DNA of 64,000 nt from JABFRG01 sp038210445 (GCA_038210445.1 JBBQWQ010000009.1:62001-126000); one strand, 5' to 3'. Shown: positions 16,369 through 26,709, counted from the stretch's first letter. Program-made: numbers and translations. Notes: generated by a model from the letters alone, not told the origin.

Positions 16369-18267
16369 ATGCGGGAGTGTGTGCCGCCAACCGTGCTGCG
16401 CCCTCCCCTTCGCGTCCTTCTTCGCCTGCTTCTCGCTGCGCTTCCGGCCGCGCTCGACGCGGCGCTCCGATGGCGGCGGTTGCCGCGCTACGACGCGACC
16501 GAGCTGGGCTTCTGGATCTGCAGCGCCGCCCTGTCGGTGCTGGTGTGGTTCGCGCTCTTCGGCGCGGTGGCCGCCCGCAGCGGCAACGTGCGGCACCTGG
16601 CCCACGGGCTCCTGCTGCTCCTGGCGTTCCACGGCATCGGCGTGCAGCTCTACGTGTACGCGCAGTACCACGCGTTCCTCGATCACGCGGCGGCGTTGGT
16701 GGGTACCACGCTGGTGCCGACGCCCACGCAGCTTGTGGGCGATCCCGGCCGCGCGCTCCGGGTGTTCGGCCCGGTGCTCGCGTTCGCAGCGCTGCTCCCG
16801 CGGGCGCTCCGGCGGTGGGCGCCCACCGAAGTGCGCTGGGCGCCGCTCGGCCTGGACGGCGCGGCGCTGGGGCTTCTGCTGGCCGCATTCGTGTCGCCGA
16901 GCCGCGGCGCACGCCAGGGCGTGGCCTTCGACGTGATGTTCGTCTCCGCGGTGGGCCAGGTGTCGCGCGCCCGCTGGGGGCACAACGAGACCGTGGAGCG
17001 GGTGCACCCGGGTGCGCGCTCGCCGCTTCCGGTGCCGCACATCGCCCTCGACCCCGGTCGCCGCCGTAGCGTGCTCTTCGTCCTCAACGAGTCGGTGCGC
17101 GCCGCCAGTAGCTGCGTGGCGTACGATCCCAACTGCACGGCCACGCCTTTTTCCAACGAGGCCGCCAAAGGGCGCGTGCCGTTGCGCGAGATGCGTGTTC
17201 TCGACTCCACCACCGCCATCAGCATTTCGGTGATGTGGTCGGGGCTGCCCCCGGAGTCGTCGCGCGCCGACGCGCTCTCGGCGCCCTTGGTGTGGGAGTA
17301 CGCAGCCAAGGCCGGCTACGCCACCGGCTACCATACGTCGCAGCACCTCCTCTTCGGCAACCAGGGCAAGCTGGTGGAAAGCGTGCACTTTACCCGCAGC
17401 GTGTGCGCCACCGAGCTCGAGGCCGAGCCCGACCTCGATACCGGCGCCGACGACGCCAAGGCGGTGGACCGCGCCATCGCCGACCTCGGCACCTACGGCC
17501 GCCCGTTCATCGACGTGGTGCACCTCTCGAACACCCACTACCCCTATTTCATCGACCCCAACGACGCGCCGTACCAGCCGGAGACCGACGAGACCGGGCC
17601 CTACTACAAAAAAGAGCTCAAAAATCGCTACGATGACGCCATCTGGCACCAAGACCGCAGCATCGCCCGCCTGATCGCCGCCGCCCACGCCCGGCCCGAG
17701 CCCATGGTCATCGTGTACCTCTCGGATCACGGCGAACAGATGCACGAGCACGGCGCCCACGGCCACACCGGCACGCTGTACGACGCCGAGGTGCACGTTC
17801 CCGCGTGGATCGACGACGTGAACGGCGCGCTCAGCGCCGAGGAGCGCACGGCCCTGGGGCGCCTCGAGCGCACCCGCCTCACCTCGCTCGACGTCATGCC
17901 CACGCTGCTCGATCTGCTGCGCATCGACGACGCAAAGGAGATCCAAGGGCTCCGGGCGCGCATGCCCGGGCGCAGTTTGCTCCGGGGCGGCAGTGATCCG
18001 AACACGCCGCGCGTCATGACCAATTGCACCGGCATCTGGGGCTGCGCCTATCAGAACTGGGGCGTTCTTGCGGGCGGGCGCAAGCTGTTCTCCACCGAGG
18101 GCGAAGGCGACTGGCTCTGCTTCGACCTCGATCGCGATCCCGAGGAACGAAACCGCGAGCCCTTGGCCCACTGCGCCGACCTGATTGCTCTGGCAGAGGG
18201 CGGCGGACGCGGGCGCCCCTTCGACCGCCCGCCGCCGCGCTATCGGTGCCCGGCGTGCACGCGCTGA
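16369..18267 (+). CDS. membrane phosphoethanolamine-transferase/sulfatase family enzyme, copy 1
   Basis: A 632-residue protein with hydrophobic segments in residues 14-32, 46-66, 76-98, 133-147 and 160-177, then an exported alkaline-phosphatase-fold domain. Metal and catalytic landmarks resemble EptA/MCR-type lipid A transferases: Glu241 in LNESVR, the nucleophile region DSTTAIS (279-285), SDHGEQ (452-457) and HGHTGTLY (464-471). Cysteine pairs such as SSCVAYDPNC suggest disulfides on the periplasmic side. The substrate is unknown; transfer of phosphoethanolamine or phosphoglycerol to lipid or glycan, or sulfate hydrolysis, are all possible. A close paralogue follows directly. Confidence 0.8.
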   Translation: MRECVPPTVLRPPLRVLLRLLLAALPAALDAALRWRRLPRYDATELGFWICSAALSVLVWFALFGAVAARSGNVRHLAHGLLLLLAFHGIGVQLYVYAQYHAFLDHAAALVGTTLVPTPTQLVGDPGRALRVFGPVLAFAALLPRALRRWAPTEVRWAPLGLDGAALGLLLAAFVSPSRGARQGVAFDVMFVSAVGQVSRARWGHNETVERVHPGARSPLPVPHIALDPGRRRSVLFVLNESVRAASSCVAYDPNCTATPFSNEAAKGRVPLREMRVLDSTTAISISVMWSGLPPESSRADALSAPLVWEYAAKAGYATGYHTSQHLLFGNQGKLVESVHFTRSVCATELEAEPDLDTGADDAKAVDRAIADLGTYGRPFIDVVHLSNTHYPYFIDPNDAPYQPETDETGPYYKKELKNRYDDAIWHQDRSIARLIAAAHARPEPMVIVYLSDHGEQMHEHGAHGHTGTLYDAEVHVPAWIDDVNGALSAEERTALGRLERTRLTSLDVMPTLLDLLRIDDAKEIQGLRARMPGRSLLRGGSDPNTPRVMTNCTGIWGCAYQNWGVLAGGRKLFSTEGEGDWLCFDLDRDPEERNREPLAHCADLIALAEGGGRGRPFDRPPPRYRCPACTR

Positions 18268-18294
18268 AGGAAACCGCAAGCGCGCGGGTTGCAC

Positions 18295-18322
18295 TTGACG
18301 CGGGCGCCGTACCGGTTAGCAG
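18295..18322 (+). promoter_or_regulatory. promoter of the second transferase gene
   Basis: TTGACG (18295-18300), 16 bases, then TAGCAG (18317-18322). This is the best -35 box seen in the window. The ATG at 18341 would have a leader of about 12 bases. Confidence 0.45.
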
Positions 18323-18340
18323 TACGCGGACCTTGCATCG

Positions 18341-20278
18341 ATGACCGCGGCTCCCCTCGACGATCCCACGCCTCCCTCGCCTCCATCGAAGCGCGCTCGT
18401 CCGAGCGGGCGGTGGCGACAAGGCGCGCGCGGCGTCCGCGGAGCCCTCTCGCGGTGGCGCGCCTCGCGCTGGGCGCTCCTGGCCATCCCGACGCTGCTGG
18501 TGCTCGCCATGGATCTCTCGGCGCGCCACGTGAAGGTGCAGAGCTTCGGCGGCAGCGCGCGCCTGGTGTACATCGCGTCGTGCCTGGTCTCCGCGGGGCT
18601 GTGGGCGGGGCTCCTGGGCGCGGCGGCCCGGCGCGGCGGGCTCCGGCGTCACGCCTCCCACCTGCTTCTGGTGCTGGTGGCCATCATCGCGGTGGGGGCG
18701 CAGGTGTACACCTTCGCGCGCTACCACGCGTACATGAACCACCGGGCGGTACTGGTGGGCACCTCGATGCTGCCCAGCATCGGCCAACAGTTGTGGAGCG
18801 ATCGCGGCGGCTTCGCCCGGGCCTTGCTCCCGCCGGCGGTGGTGGCGCTCTTTCTGCCGCTGGCGCTGCGCTTCCTTCGCCCCACCCGCAGGCGCCGCAC
18901 CGGGCTCTACCTCGACGTCGCCACCCTGTGCCTCCTGGTGTCGCTCCTGGTGTCGCCTTCGCGGGGGGCCGAGCAGGGCACGCTGCCCGACGTCATGTAC
19001 CTCTCCGCCATGGGCCAGCTGGGCCGCGCCCGCTGGAACCACAACGAAACGGTGGAGCGCCTGCACCCGGGTCCGCGCACGCCCGACGCCATCCCCAAGC
19101 TCCACGCGGCGCCCGCACGAAAGCGCAACGTGCTCTTCGTGCTCAACGAGTCGGTGCGCGCCAAGTCGAGTTGCGTGGCCTATACACCCAACTGCATCCA
19201 CACGCCGTTCTCCAACGAGGCTGCGCCGCAGCGTTTTCCGCTGCTACAGATGCGCACCGTAGACTCCACCACCGCCATCTCGCTGCTGGTCATGTGGTCG
19301 GGCAACGCGCCCGAGGTGAGCCGCGACCAGGCGCACCGCGCGCCGCTCATCTGGGAGTATGCGGCGGCCGCCGGCCTCGACACCGCCTACTGGACCTCGC
19401 AAAACATGCTCTTCGGCAACTCCGGCCGCTGGCTCGAGAGCATGCACTTTACACGCGGCGCCCACGCCGCCGAGCTCGAAGAGAGCCCGCCCCTCGAGAC
19501 CGGCGCCGACGACGCGCGCCTGGTCGACCGCGTGCTCGCCGACGTTCCGGAGCTGAAGGAGCCGTTCGTCGGCGTGGTGCACCTCTCGAACACGCATTTT
19601 CCCTACCGCATCGATCCTTCCGACGCGCCCTTTCAGCCCGAGGGCGAAGACCCTTCGTTCTCCCACCGGGTAGAGATCCTCAACCGCTACCACGATGCCA
19701 TCTACCACCAGGACCGCAGCATCGCCCGCCTGGTGCAGGAGGTGCGCAGGCTGGCGCCCGACACCGTCATCGTCTACGCCTCGGACCACGGCGAGCAGAT
19801 GTTCGAGAAGGGCTCGCACAGCCACACCGGCACCCTCTTCGAGCCCGAGGTGCACATTCCTGCCTGGGTCGACGCGCCGCCGGGCACCCTCACCGACGCC
19901 GAAGCGGCCGGCCTGACGCGGGCCAAGGACACGCCGGTGACGTCGCTCGATCTCTTTCCCACGTTCATGGACCTGCTCGGCCTGTGGGACGCGCCGGAGG
20001 TTCGCCCGTTCCGTCGCGACGTGCCCGGCGAGAGCCTGCTGCGCGGCGGGAGCAGCGCCGACGTCCCCCACGTGATGTCCAACTGCACGGGGCTTTGGGC
20101 CTGCGCGTTCCGCAATTGGGGCGCCATCGCCGGGCGCCGAAAGTTGGTCGCCACGCAGTCCGACCAAGACTGGCTGTGCTTCGACGTGGTGGCCGATCCC
20201 GAGGAGGAGCACGCGCTGCCGAAGGCCGTGTGCGCCGACCTGGTGCCGGTGGCGGAGACCCTCGGGCGGCCCTTCTGA
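18341..20278 (+). CDS. membrane phosphoethanolamine-transferase/sulfatase family enzyme, copy 2
   Basis: A 645-residue tandem paralogue of the preceding gene with the same layout: a basic cytoplasmic N-terminus, about five membrane helices, then the transferase domain. The same motifs recur (LNESVRAKSSC, DSTTAISLLVMWSG, HQDRSIARL, SDHGEQM, SHSHTGTLF, NCTGLWAC). The nucleophile region is intact, so both copies look active. It has its own promoter, which argues for separate control rather than simple co-expression. Differences cluster in the N-terminal membrane region and between the motifs, as expected if the copies act on different acceptors. Confidence 0.8.
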   Translation: MTAAPLDDPTPPSPPSKRARPSGRWRQGARGVRGALSRWRASRWALLAIPTLLVLAMDLSARHVKVQSFGGSARLVYIASCLVSAGLWAGLLGAAARRGGLRRHASHLLLVLVAIIAVGAQVYTFARYHAYMNHRAVLVGTSMLPSIGQQLWSDRGGFARALLPPAVVALFLPLALRFLRPTRRRRTGLYLDVATLCLLVSLLVSPSRGAEQGTLPDVMYLSAMGQLGRARWNHNETVERLHPGPRTPDAIPKLHAAPARKRNVLFVLNESVRAKSSCVAYTPNCIHTPFSNEAAPQRFPLLQMRTVDSTTAISLLVMWSGNAPEVSRDQAHRAPLIWEYAAAAGLDTAYWTSQNMLFGNSGRWLESMHFTRGAHAAELEESPPLETGADDARLVDRVLADVPELKEPFVGVVHLSNTHFPYRIDPSDAPFQPEGEDPSFSHRVEILNRYHDAIYHQDRSIARLVQEVRRLAPDTVIVYASDHGEQMFEKGSHSHTGTLFEPEVHIPAWVDAPPGTLTDAEAAGLTRAKDTPVTSLDLFPTFMDLLGLWDAPEVRPFRRDVPGESLLRGGSSADVPHVMSNCTGLWACAFRNWGAIAGRRKLVATQSDQDWLCFDVVADPEEEHALPKAVCADLVPVAETLGRPF

Positions 20279-20317
20279 AGCTGCTGCGGGTTACCTGCCG
20301 GGTTGCGCCAAAAATGC

Positions 20318-20323
20318 TAGTCT
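20318..20323 (+). promoter_or_regulatory. extended -10 element, near-leaderless
   Basis: TGC-TAGTCT ends 10 bases before the GTG at 20334. Confidence 0.45.
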
Positions 20324-20333
20324 GAAGGCGATC

Positions 20334-20888
20334 GTGAGGCCCTTCGCGAAAGCTTTGCTCCTCGGCGCCGGCGCAGGCCTCGTCGCCTGCAGCCTGCTCG
20401 CGCGCTTCGACGACGACGCTCCGCTGGGCGACGCAGGGCCCGCCCCCAGCGAGAGCGGCGTGGATGCGGCCAAGGCAGACGCCGGCATCAACCGCGACGC
20501 GGGCAACGGCGTCTTCAAGACCGACGCCAACCCCTGCACCGCCGGCGGCACCGGGCTCTACTGCGCGATCCAGGGCAAGATCGGCAGCTACCCCGGCAAG
20601 GATCCCTTGAACCACTTGGTGGAGTGCGCCGCCAACAAGGTGAAGCAGATCTCGGTATGCGGCCAGGGCTGCTTCGTGATGCCGCCGGGCGTGCCCGACG
20701 TCTGCGACGACTGCATCACGCGGCCCAAAGACGGCCGCTACTGCGGCTTTCAGTTCGACTGGCCGACCCTCAGCGACAACCTGGTCATCACCTGCAAGAA
20801 CAACCACATCACCGCCTTCGCCGACGAGTGCGGCGCGAAAAGCCAGAAGTGCGTCCTCAAGGACGCGGGCGCCGTCTGCAGTCCCTGA
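20334..20888 (+). CDS. small cysteine-rich lipoprotein
   Basis: A 184-residue predicted lipoprotein (lipobox GLVAC, Cys19) with an acidic Asp/Ala linker and a C-terminal region of 12 cysteines, including CDDC and CGQGC, that probably form disulfides. No family recognised. Start is GTG. It lies between the tandem transferases and the giant TPR gene, each with its own promoter, so no functional link can be drawn. Confidence 0.7.
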   Translation: MRPFAKALLLGAGAGLVACSLLARFDDDAPLGDAGPAPSESGVDAAKADAGINRDAGNGVFKTDANPCTAGGTGLYCAIQGKIGSYPGKDPLNHLVECAANKVKQISVCGQGCFVMPPGVPDVCDDCITRPKDGRYCGFQFDWPTLSDNLVITCKNNHITAFADECGAKSQKCVLKDAGAVCSP

Positions 20889-20986
20889 GCGGCGCACTAT
20901 CCGTCGCATCGGTGCAAACGTGGCGTTTCCGCCCCTTCTGTCCCGGGGGGACGCACCGCGCCTTCCCACGCGTGAATACTTCGGGC

Positions 20987-20992
20987 TACAGT
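20987..20992 (+). promoter_or_regulatory. extended -10-like element, near-leaderless
   Basis: GGC-TACAGT ends 8 bases before the ATG at 21001. This supports that start over the in-frame GTG at 20920. Confidence 0.5.
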
Positions 20993-21000
20993 GGCGGGCC

Positions 21001-24000
21001 ATGGCGACGAGCCGCAACAGCGGTACGGGCGCGCCCCGGCCCCCTTCCTCCCACGAAGTGATTTCCACGATCGATCTCACGGAGGACGTGGAGCTCGACG
21101 AGATTCACACCGCCGACCCGAGCAGCTACGCGCTCGAAGTGGACGTCGACGGGTCGATTCCCGACGAAGCGTACTCGGTCGACAACCTGCTCGCGCTCAC
21201 CGGCGACGAAGAGAACTGGGACATCGACGCCCACGCGCGCTCGCTCAAGCAAGCCGCCGGCCCGCGTCGTTCCAGCAGCAGCGTAGCGCGCTCCACGCCT
21301 TCGCTCGCGCTTCCCACGCCCATCGATCTCGGCGGTCGTCCCCGCACCTCGCTGCCGGCGCCGCCGCCCTCCGAAGGCGGCTCACCGATGCCTCCGGGGG
21401 TTCGGCCGCCGGAGCCGCCCGCCCGGTCGCGCCCGCCGCCCCCGATGCTTGCCGACGGTCGCGGCCGAAAGCTCGACTCCAAGCGCCCCCCGCCGCTGCG
21501 CCCGCTCACCGAGGGATCGCCCACCCGCTTCACGCAAATCACCAGCACCGACGCCGTAGGCCTGGCGGCGCTGGCGGAGCTCATCGCGGCCCGCATCGCC
21601 CATCTCGAGGGCGCCGACGATGCAGTGGGCCTTGCCCGCGCGCACATCGAGCACGCGGTCACCTCCGAGCTCCAGGGCGACGACGCGCGGGTCAACGCGC
21701 ACCTCGAGGCCGCGCTCAAGGTCGATCCCGATCTCGCCATCGCCCACGCCATCCTTCGGCGCCGCATGCACGGCCATAAGTCGCTGGGCGGCATGCTCGC
21801 GCACCTCGACATCGAGATTCGCGCAGCGACCATCGACGCGTCGGCGGTGGGCCTCCTCTCGGAGAAGGCGCGACTCCTCGACGCCCAGGGCGAAGAGGGC
21901 AAGGCCGTCCGCGCCGCCTGGGAGCTGGTCCTCGCCAAGAGCCCCAATCAGCCGGCCGGCCTGAAGGGCATGGAGTTCGAGCTGGCGCGCGCGGCCGCCA
22001 CTCCGAACGGCGGGCGCGCGGCCCAGGAAGAGTACGCGCGGCACCTGGCGGTCATGGCCGACGCCTACGCCTCGCAGCCGGAGCTGGGTGCGTGGATTCA
22101 CGTGGAACGTGCACGCATCCTGGAGCGCGATCTGCGGCGCCCCGACGAGGCGCGCGGCGCGCTCGAACGCGCGGTCCTTCTCGACCCTTCGGTGGGGCCG
22201 GTACGCAACGCCTACAACGAGTTTCTTTCGTCGCACGACGACGCCGGGACCCTGGCGGCCATGCTCGACGACGAGGCGCAGCTCGAGACGCGCCCCGGTC
22301 GAAGCGCTCGCTTGGAGCTCGAGGCCGCGATCATCGCCGCCCACAAGCTGCGCGACGACGCCCGCGCGATCGCGCTGCTGGAGCGCGCCGCCGCCCGCGC
22401 GCCGACCCAGCCCAACGTCGATCGCCGGGTCATCGAAGAGCTGATTCAGCTCTACGAGCGCGGCGGACATCCGCAAGAGGCGGTTCGCGCCCGGCGCGCC
22501 CGCATCGCCTTTCTGACCGAGCCGTCGCAGCTCGGCTACGAGCTTCGGCGCCTCGCCGCCCTCTCGGAGAAGCTCGGCGATCTCGACAGCGCGGCGCAGG
22601 ACCTGACGAGCGCGCGCGAGCTCACCCCCGACGACACGCTGCTGCTCGAGAACCTCGACCGCATCCTGGCGCTGCTGGAGCGCCACGGCGCCCGGAAGGC
22701 GCTGTGGGTCGAGGAGGCAGAGCGCGCGCAGAATCCCAAGGCGGTCGCCAAACACTTGTGCCGCGCGGCGCGCCTGGCGGAGCTCATGGACGAGCGCGAC
22801 GACGCGCTCCGTCACTTGGAATCCGCACGCCTGGTGGCCCCGGCCGACGCCGAGGCAGTAGACGAGCTCGCGCGTCTCTTGACGCCCGCCCCGTCGGAGC
22901 GCGCCGACGGCGAGTCGCGGCGCCTCATCGAGCTCTACACCCTGGCGGTGCCCAAGGCGCAAGACCCAGCCCGCAAGGTGGCCTACCTCGAGAAGATTGC
23001 CCTCCTCTGGGAAGACATCATCGGCGACGCCCGCAGGGCCAGCAAGAGCTACGACGAGATCCTCACCCTCGACCCCGGGCGGCGCAGCGCGATCCTCGGC
23101 CTCTTGCGCACCGCCACCAAAGTAAGCGACGCCCGCGGAACCGCCCGCGCGCTTCTCGAAGAGGCGCGCCTCGGCGCGAGCGGCGAGGAGAGCCTCGATC
23201 TCCGGGTGCGCGCGGCCACCGCCCTCGCCCCCATCGACCCATCGCGAGCCCTTTCCATCGTCACCGAGGTCCTGAACAAGGACGCGGCCCACCCCGAGGC
23301 ACGGGCGCTCGAGACCCGGCTCCACGAGGACGCAGGCCGCTGGGAGCTCACCGCACAATCGCTGCGGGCGCGCATCGACCACGCGCACTCGCGCGGCGAA
23401 AAGGTGAAGCTCTGGCTCGCCTTGGCCCAGGTGCAAGATACCTCGCTCCACGCCCACGAAGACGCGCTGGCTTCGCTCAAGTCGGCCCGCGCGCTCGACC
23501 CACATCACCTGGTTCCGCCGGCCGAGGTGGCGCGCATACTTACCGAGCACGGCACCGACGCCACGCTGCGCCAGGCCTTCGAGGGGCTCGCGCAATCGGC
23601 CACCACTGCCGACGAGCGCGCGCTCTACCTGATTCGCGCTGCTGAGGTGGAGGAGTTCAAGAGCGGCGACGACACCGCTGCCGCGCGCCTCTACGTGCAA
23701 GCGTTGGTCGAGACCCCGCACGACGAGCTCTTGGCCGACCGCCTGGCGCGGGTGCTCGCCCGGCGCAGCAAGCAGGCCCAAGACAAGGACCCGACCCGCC
23801 GCGGGACCGCTGGCCTCGGCGAGCGCATCACGCTCCTCACCAAGCGCCAGGAGCGCGCGACGGACCGCGCGCAGAAGAGCCTCTTCGCCTTCGAGCTGGC
23901 CGAGCTCCTCATCGAGCTGGGCCAAGATGTCCCGCGGGCCATCACGCTGCTCGAGCAGGTACAGCAAGAGTCGCCGCAGCACGTGCCCGCGCTCCGCACC

Positions 24001-26709
24001 TTGGAGGCGATTCACCTGCGCGCCAGCGGCTGGTCGCATCTGGCTCGGGTGCTCTCGCTGCAGGGCGACAACTTCGTCGACGCGCGGGCAAGGCTCGGCG
24101 CACTGTGGACACTCGCCGCCATCGAGGAGTGGAAGCTCTCGAACCAGGGCGTCAGCGATTCTTACGAGCGCATCCTGGAGCTCGACCCGACCGACCCCGG
24201 CGCCCTGGAGGCCATTCTCCGCTCCCGCTTCGCCGAGGCGCGCGGGGGCGACGTGCCCGCCATCAACGCGGTCATTACCGCATTGCGTGCATTCACCACC
24301 TATGCTGCCGACGACTCCACGCGCCTGCTCGCCGAGGTGCAGCTGGCGCTGGTGCTCGAGACCTGGGGCGAGGGGCGCGGCGACGCGGTGCTGCGCGAAG
24401 CCCTGGAGCGCTATGCGGTGGGTCTGTCGATCGACCCCACCAGCGTGGCCGCCACCACCGGGCTGGCCCGGCTCGCCAACCGCCTGGGCGATTTGCCTTC
24501 GGCGGTCGACGCCGCCCACTCGCTGGCCGAGCTCTCCAAGCAAAAGCCCAAGGTGCGCGCGCGCTACCTCCTCGACGCGGCCACGCTGCTCCTCTCCGAG
24601 CACGCCGACGACCGCATGGGCACCCCGCGCATGCGCAGCGAGAGGGCGGTGTCCGATCTGGAGGAGGCCCTCGACGTCGACCCCGACTCGATTCCGGTGG
24701 CTTCGGCCCTGGCCAGCCTTCGTCAGGAGCGCGGCGAGCACGCCAAGCTGGTCGATTCGCTCCGCTCGGCGATCCTCAAGGCCTCCTCGGCCGATGCCAT
24801 CGTCATGATCGGTACCGAGATCGCCACCGTAGCCAGAGACGAGCAAAAAGACCTGGCGGTGGCCATCGAAGCCATGAAGAAGGTGCGCGAAGCGGCGCCT
24901 ACCCACACGCCGTCTCTGCTGACGCTCTCCGAGCTCTACATCGCGTCGCGCGCGTGGGACCTCGCCACCGAGACCCTGGAGACGGTAGCGAAGACCTCGC
25001 CCGACACCCAGGCACGGCTCACCGCGCTCTTCGCTCTCGCGCGCATCTACGAGAAGATCACCAAGGCGCTCGACGAAGCCGAACGCGTCCTGCGCACCGC
25101 CGTCGAGTGCGATCCCCGCGGGCCGCGCGCCATCCGCGCGCTGCTCCACAGGCTCGCGAGCAAACAGACAGAACCGCGGCCGAGCGCGGCGCCGCCGCCC
25201 GACCACCGAGAAGAGATCGCCGATCTCCTCCAGCGGCTGGCCGACGTGGAGCGCGACCGGGTGACCAAGGCCGGCGTGCTGCTCCAGCTGGCCGAGGTGC
25301 GCCAGGAGCTGGGCCACCTGGGGCCCGCCGAGCGCGCCCTGGTGGAGGCGGTCGCCCACGCGCCCGAGAACGGCGTGGCCCTCACCCGCCTCGGTCGGTT
25401 CTTCCGCGCCGACCCCACGTCGCACGCCCGGGCCCTGACCCAGGTCATCGGCCGCGGGCGCGAGCTCGGCGCCAGCGACGCGCGGTGGTTCGCGCTGCTC
25501 GGGCACATCGAAATCGAGAAGCTGGGACGCGTGCGCGACGGCGTCGCCCACCTGCGACAAGCCATTCACATGGATGCCAAGCTCTTCGAGTCGCGCTTCG
25601 AGCTGGGGAGCGCGCTCGCCCGCATGGGCTCCAACGACGAGGCCTCGCGGGTCCTTCTCGACATGGTGTCGCCCGATCCGCGACCGGTGCTGGCCATCGC
25701 CGACCCGGCGAGCGCCCTCGACCTGCTGGAGCGCACCCTCAACGCCGAGCGCAGGCCCGAAGAAGCCATCGTGATCAGCGAGCTCCGGGCCATCGCTGGA
25801 GATCTCGACGACGGGCGCCAGGCCTGGCTGCGCGCGCGCCGGCTCTCGCCGCTCGAGACCCATCACGCTCCCTTCGATCGCGGCACGCTTCTGGCGCATG
25901 TGGTGCCTCGCGTGGTGAGCCATCCCCTCCTCGACGTGGCCCATGCGGTCTTCGGCATGGAGGCGAAGATCCTCCGCGCCGACCTCACCGATCTCGGCAT
26001 CTCCACCCGCGACCGCGTCGGGCGCGGCCACCCGGTGCGCGTGCTGCTCGACCGCATCGCCCGCGCGGCGCAGGTCTCCGACGTGGAGCTGGTGATAAGC
26101 CCTTCGGTGAACCGCACGCGCGTGCTGGTGCAGGACGAGCCCTGGATCGTGATGCCGCGCAAGCTCACCGAGCTGCCGGAGCCGACGCAACTGGCCACGC
26201 TGGCCCGCGCGGTGGCGAAGATCGCGCTGTCGGTGCCGTGGCTGGAAGAGCTCCCGCCGCCGCACATCGAGGCCTATCTGGTGGCCTGCGCGCGGCAGGT
26301 GGTGCCGCACTACGGCGCCGAAGACGTGGACGTACTCTCGCAGCGCCTCGTGCTTCAATACGAGCCGACGGTCGCCAAGGTGCTGACCCGCAAGCAGCGC
26401 AAAAACCTCGAGGAGCTGGCCCCGCGGCTGGCAACGCCGGAAGCGCGGCCCATTCCCATCGATACCCTCACCGGAGGCCTGGCGCAGGGAGAGCTGCGCA
26501 TCGCCTACCTTCTGACCGGCGACCTGCTGGCCACCATCGACGAGCTGCGCGGCCTCGACGCCAACTTCTTGAAGCAAACCGACACGCCCGGCCGCGCGGC
26601 GCTGGCCAGCGTGCTCACCCACGGATACGCCGGCGACGTGTGCCGATTCGCGCTCACCACCGAGGCCACCGCGCTGCGCCGTCGCGTCGGCGCCACGTGG
26701 GCCGGATGA
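21001..26709 (+). CDS. giant TPR-repeat protein
   Basis: A 1,902-residue protein without signal peptide or membrane segment. The first 180 residues are acidic then Pro/Arg-rich, probably disordered. From about residue 190 to 1580 it is a continuous superhelix of TPR-type units (repeated A-R-A-L-E-x-A and LDP / VDPDS turns). The last 250 residues form a distinct domain (PSVNRTRVLVQDEPWIV, IALSVPWLEELPPPHIEAYL). Very long cytoplasmic TPR proteins of this kind are frequent in Polyangia; function is unknown, presumably a scaffold. The stop overlaps the ATG of the next gene (ATGA), so the two are translationally coupled and likely work together. Confidence 0.85.
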   Translation: MATSRNSGTGAPRPPSSHEVISTIDLTEDVELDEIHTADPSSYALEVDVDGSIPDEAYSVDNLLALTGDEENWDIDAHARSLKQAAGPRRSSSSVARSTPSLALPTPIDLGGRPRTSLPAPPPSEGGSPMPPGVRPPEPPARSRPPPPMLADGRGRKLDSKRPPPLRPLTEGSPTRFTQITSTDAVGLAALAELIAARIAHLEGADDAVGLARAHIEHAVTSELQGDDARVNAHLEAALKVDPDLAIAHAILRRRMHGHKSLGGMLAHLDIEIRAATIDASAVGLLSEKARLLDAQGEEGKAVRAAWELVLAKSPNQPAGLKGMEFELARAAATPNGGRAAQEEYARHLAVMADAYASQPELGAWIHVERARILERDLRRPDEARGALERAVLLDPSVGPVRNAYNEFLSSHDDAGTLAAMLDDEAQLETRPGRSARLELEAAIIAAHKLRDDARAIALLERAAARAPTQPNVDRRVIEELIQLYERGGHPQEAVRARRARIAFLTEPSQLGYELRRLAALSEKLGDLDSAAQDLTSARELTPDDTLLLENLDRILALLERHGARKALWVEEAERAQNPKAVAKHLCRAARLAELMDERDDALRHLESARLVAPADAEAVDELARLLTPAPSERADGESRRLIELYTLAVPKAQDPARKVAYLEKIALLWEDIIGDARRASKSYDEILTLDPGRRSAILGLLRTATKVSDARGTARALLEEARLGASGEESLDLRVRAATALAPIDPSRALSIVTEVLNKDAAHPEARALETRLHEDAGRWELTAQSLRARIDHAHSRGEKVKLWLALAQVQDTSLHAHEDALASLKSARALDPHHLVPPAEVARILTEHGTDATLRQAFEGLAQSATTADERALYLIRAAEVEEFKSGDDTAAARLYVQALVETPHDELLADRLARVLARRSKQAQDKDPTRRGTAGLGERITLLTKRQERATDRAQKSLFAFELAELLIELGQDVPRAITLLEQVQQESPQHVPALRTLEAIHLRASGWSHLARVLSLQGDNFVDARARLGALWTLAAIEEWKLSNQGVSDSYERILELDPTDPGALEAILRSRFAEARGGDVPAINAVITALRAFTTYAADDSTRLLAEVQLALVLETWGEGRGDAVLREALERYAVGLSIDPTSVAATTGLARLANRLGDLPSAVDAAHSLAELSKQKPKVRARYLLDAATLLLSEHADDRMGTPRMRSERAVSDLEEALDVDPDSIPVASALASLRQERGEHAKLVDSLRSAILKASSADAIVMIGTEIATVARDEQKDLAVAIEAMKKVREAAPTHTPSLLTLSELYIASRAWDLATETLETVAKTSPDTQARLTALFALARIYEKITKALDEAERVLRTAVECDPRGPRAIRALLHRLASKQTEPRPSAAPPPDHREEIADLLQRLADVERDRVTKAGVLLQLAEVRQELGHLGPAERALVEAVAHAPENGVALTRLGRFFRADPTSHARALTQVIGRGRELGASDARWFALLGHIEIEKLGRVRDGVAHLRQAIHMDAKLFESRFELGSALARMGSNDEASRVLLDMVSPDPRPVLAIADPASALDLLERTLNAERRPEEAIVISELRAIAGDLDDGRQAWLRARRLSPLETHHAPFDRGTLLAHVVPRVVSHPLLDVAHAVFGMEAKILRADLTDLGISTRDRVGRGHPVRVLLDRIARAAQVSDVELVISPSVNRTRVLVQDEPWIVMPRKLTELPEPTQLATLARAVAKIALSVPWLEELPPPHIEAYLVACARQVVPHYGAEDVDVLSQRLVLQYEPTVAKVLTRKQRKNLEELAPRLATPEARPIPIDTLTGGLAQGELRIAYLLTGDLLATIDELRGLDANFLKQTDTPGRAALASVLTHGYAGDVCRFALTTEATALRRRVGATWAG

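Noticed and set aside
16369..20278. Direct call as colistin-resistance phosphoethanolamine transferases
   Set aside because: Motifs support the superfamily only; substrate cannot be assigned from sequence by eye.
21382..26622. 1,746-codon open frame antisense to the giant TPR gene
   Set aside because: Same shadow effect; composition is Gln/Arg/His/Gly-rich and the + strand product has repeated TPR structure and a promoter.
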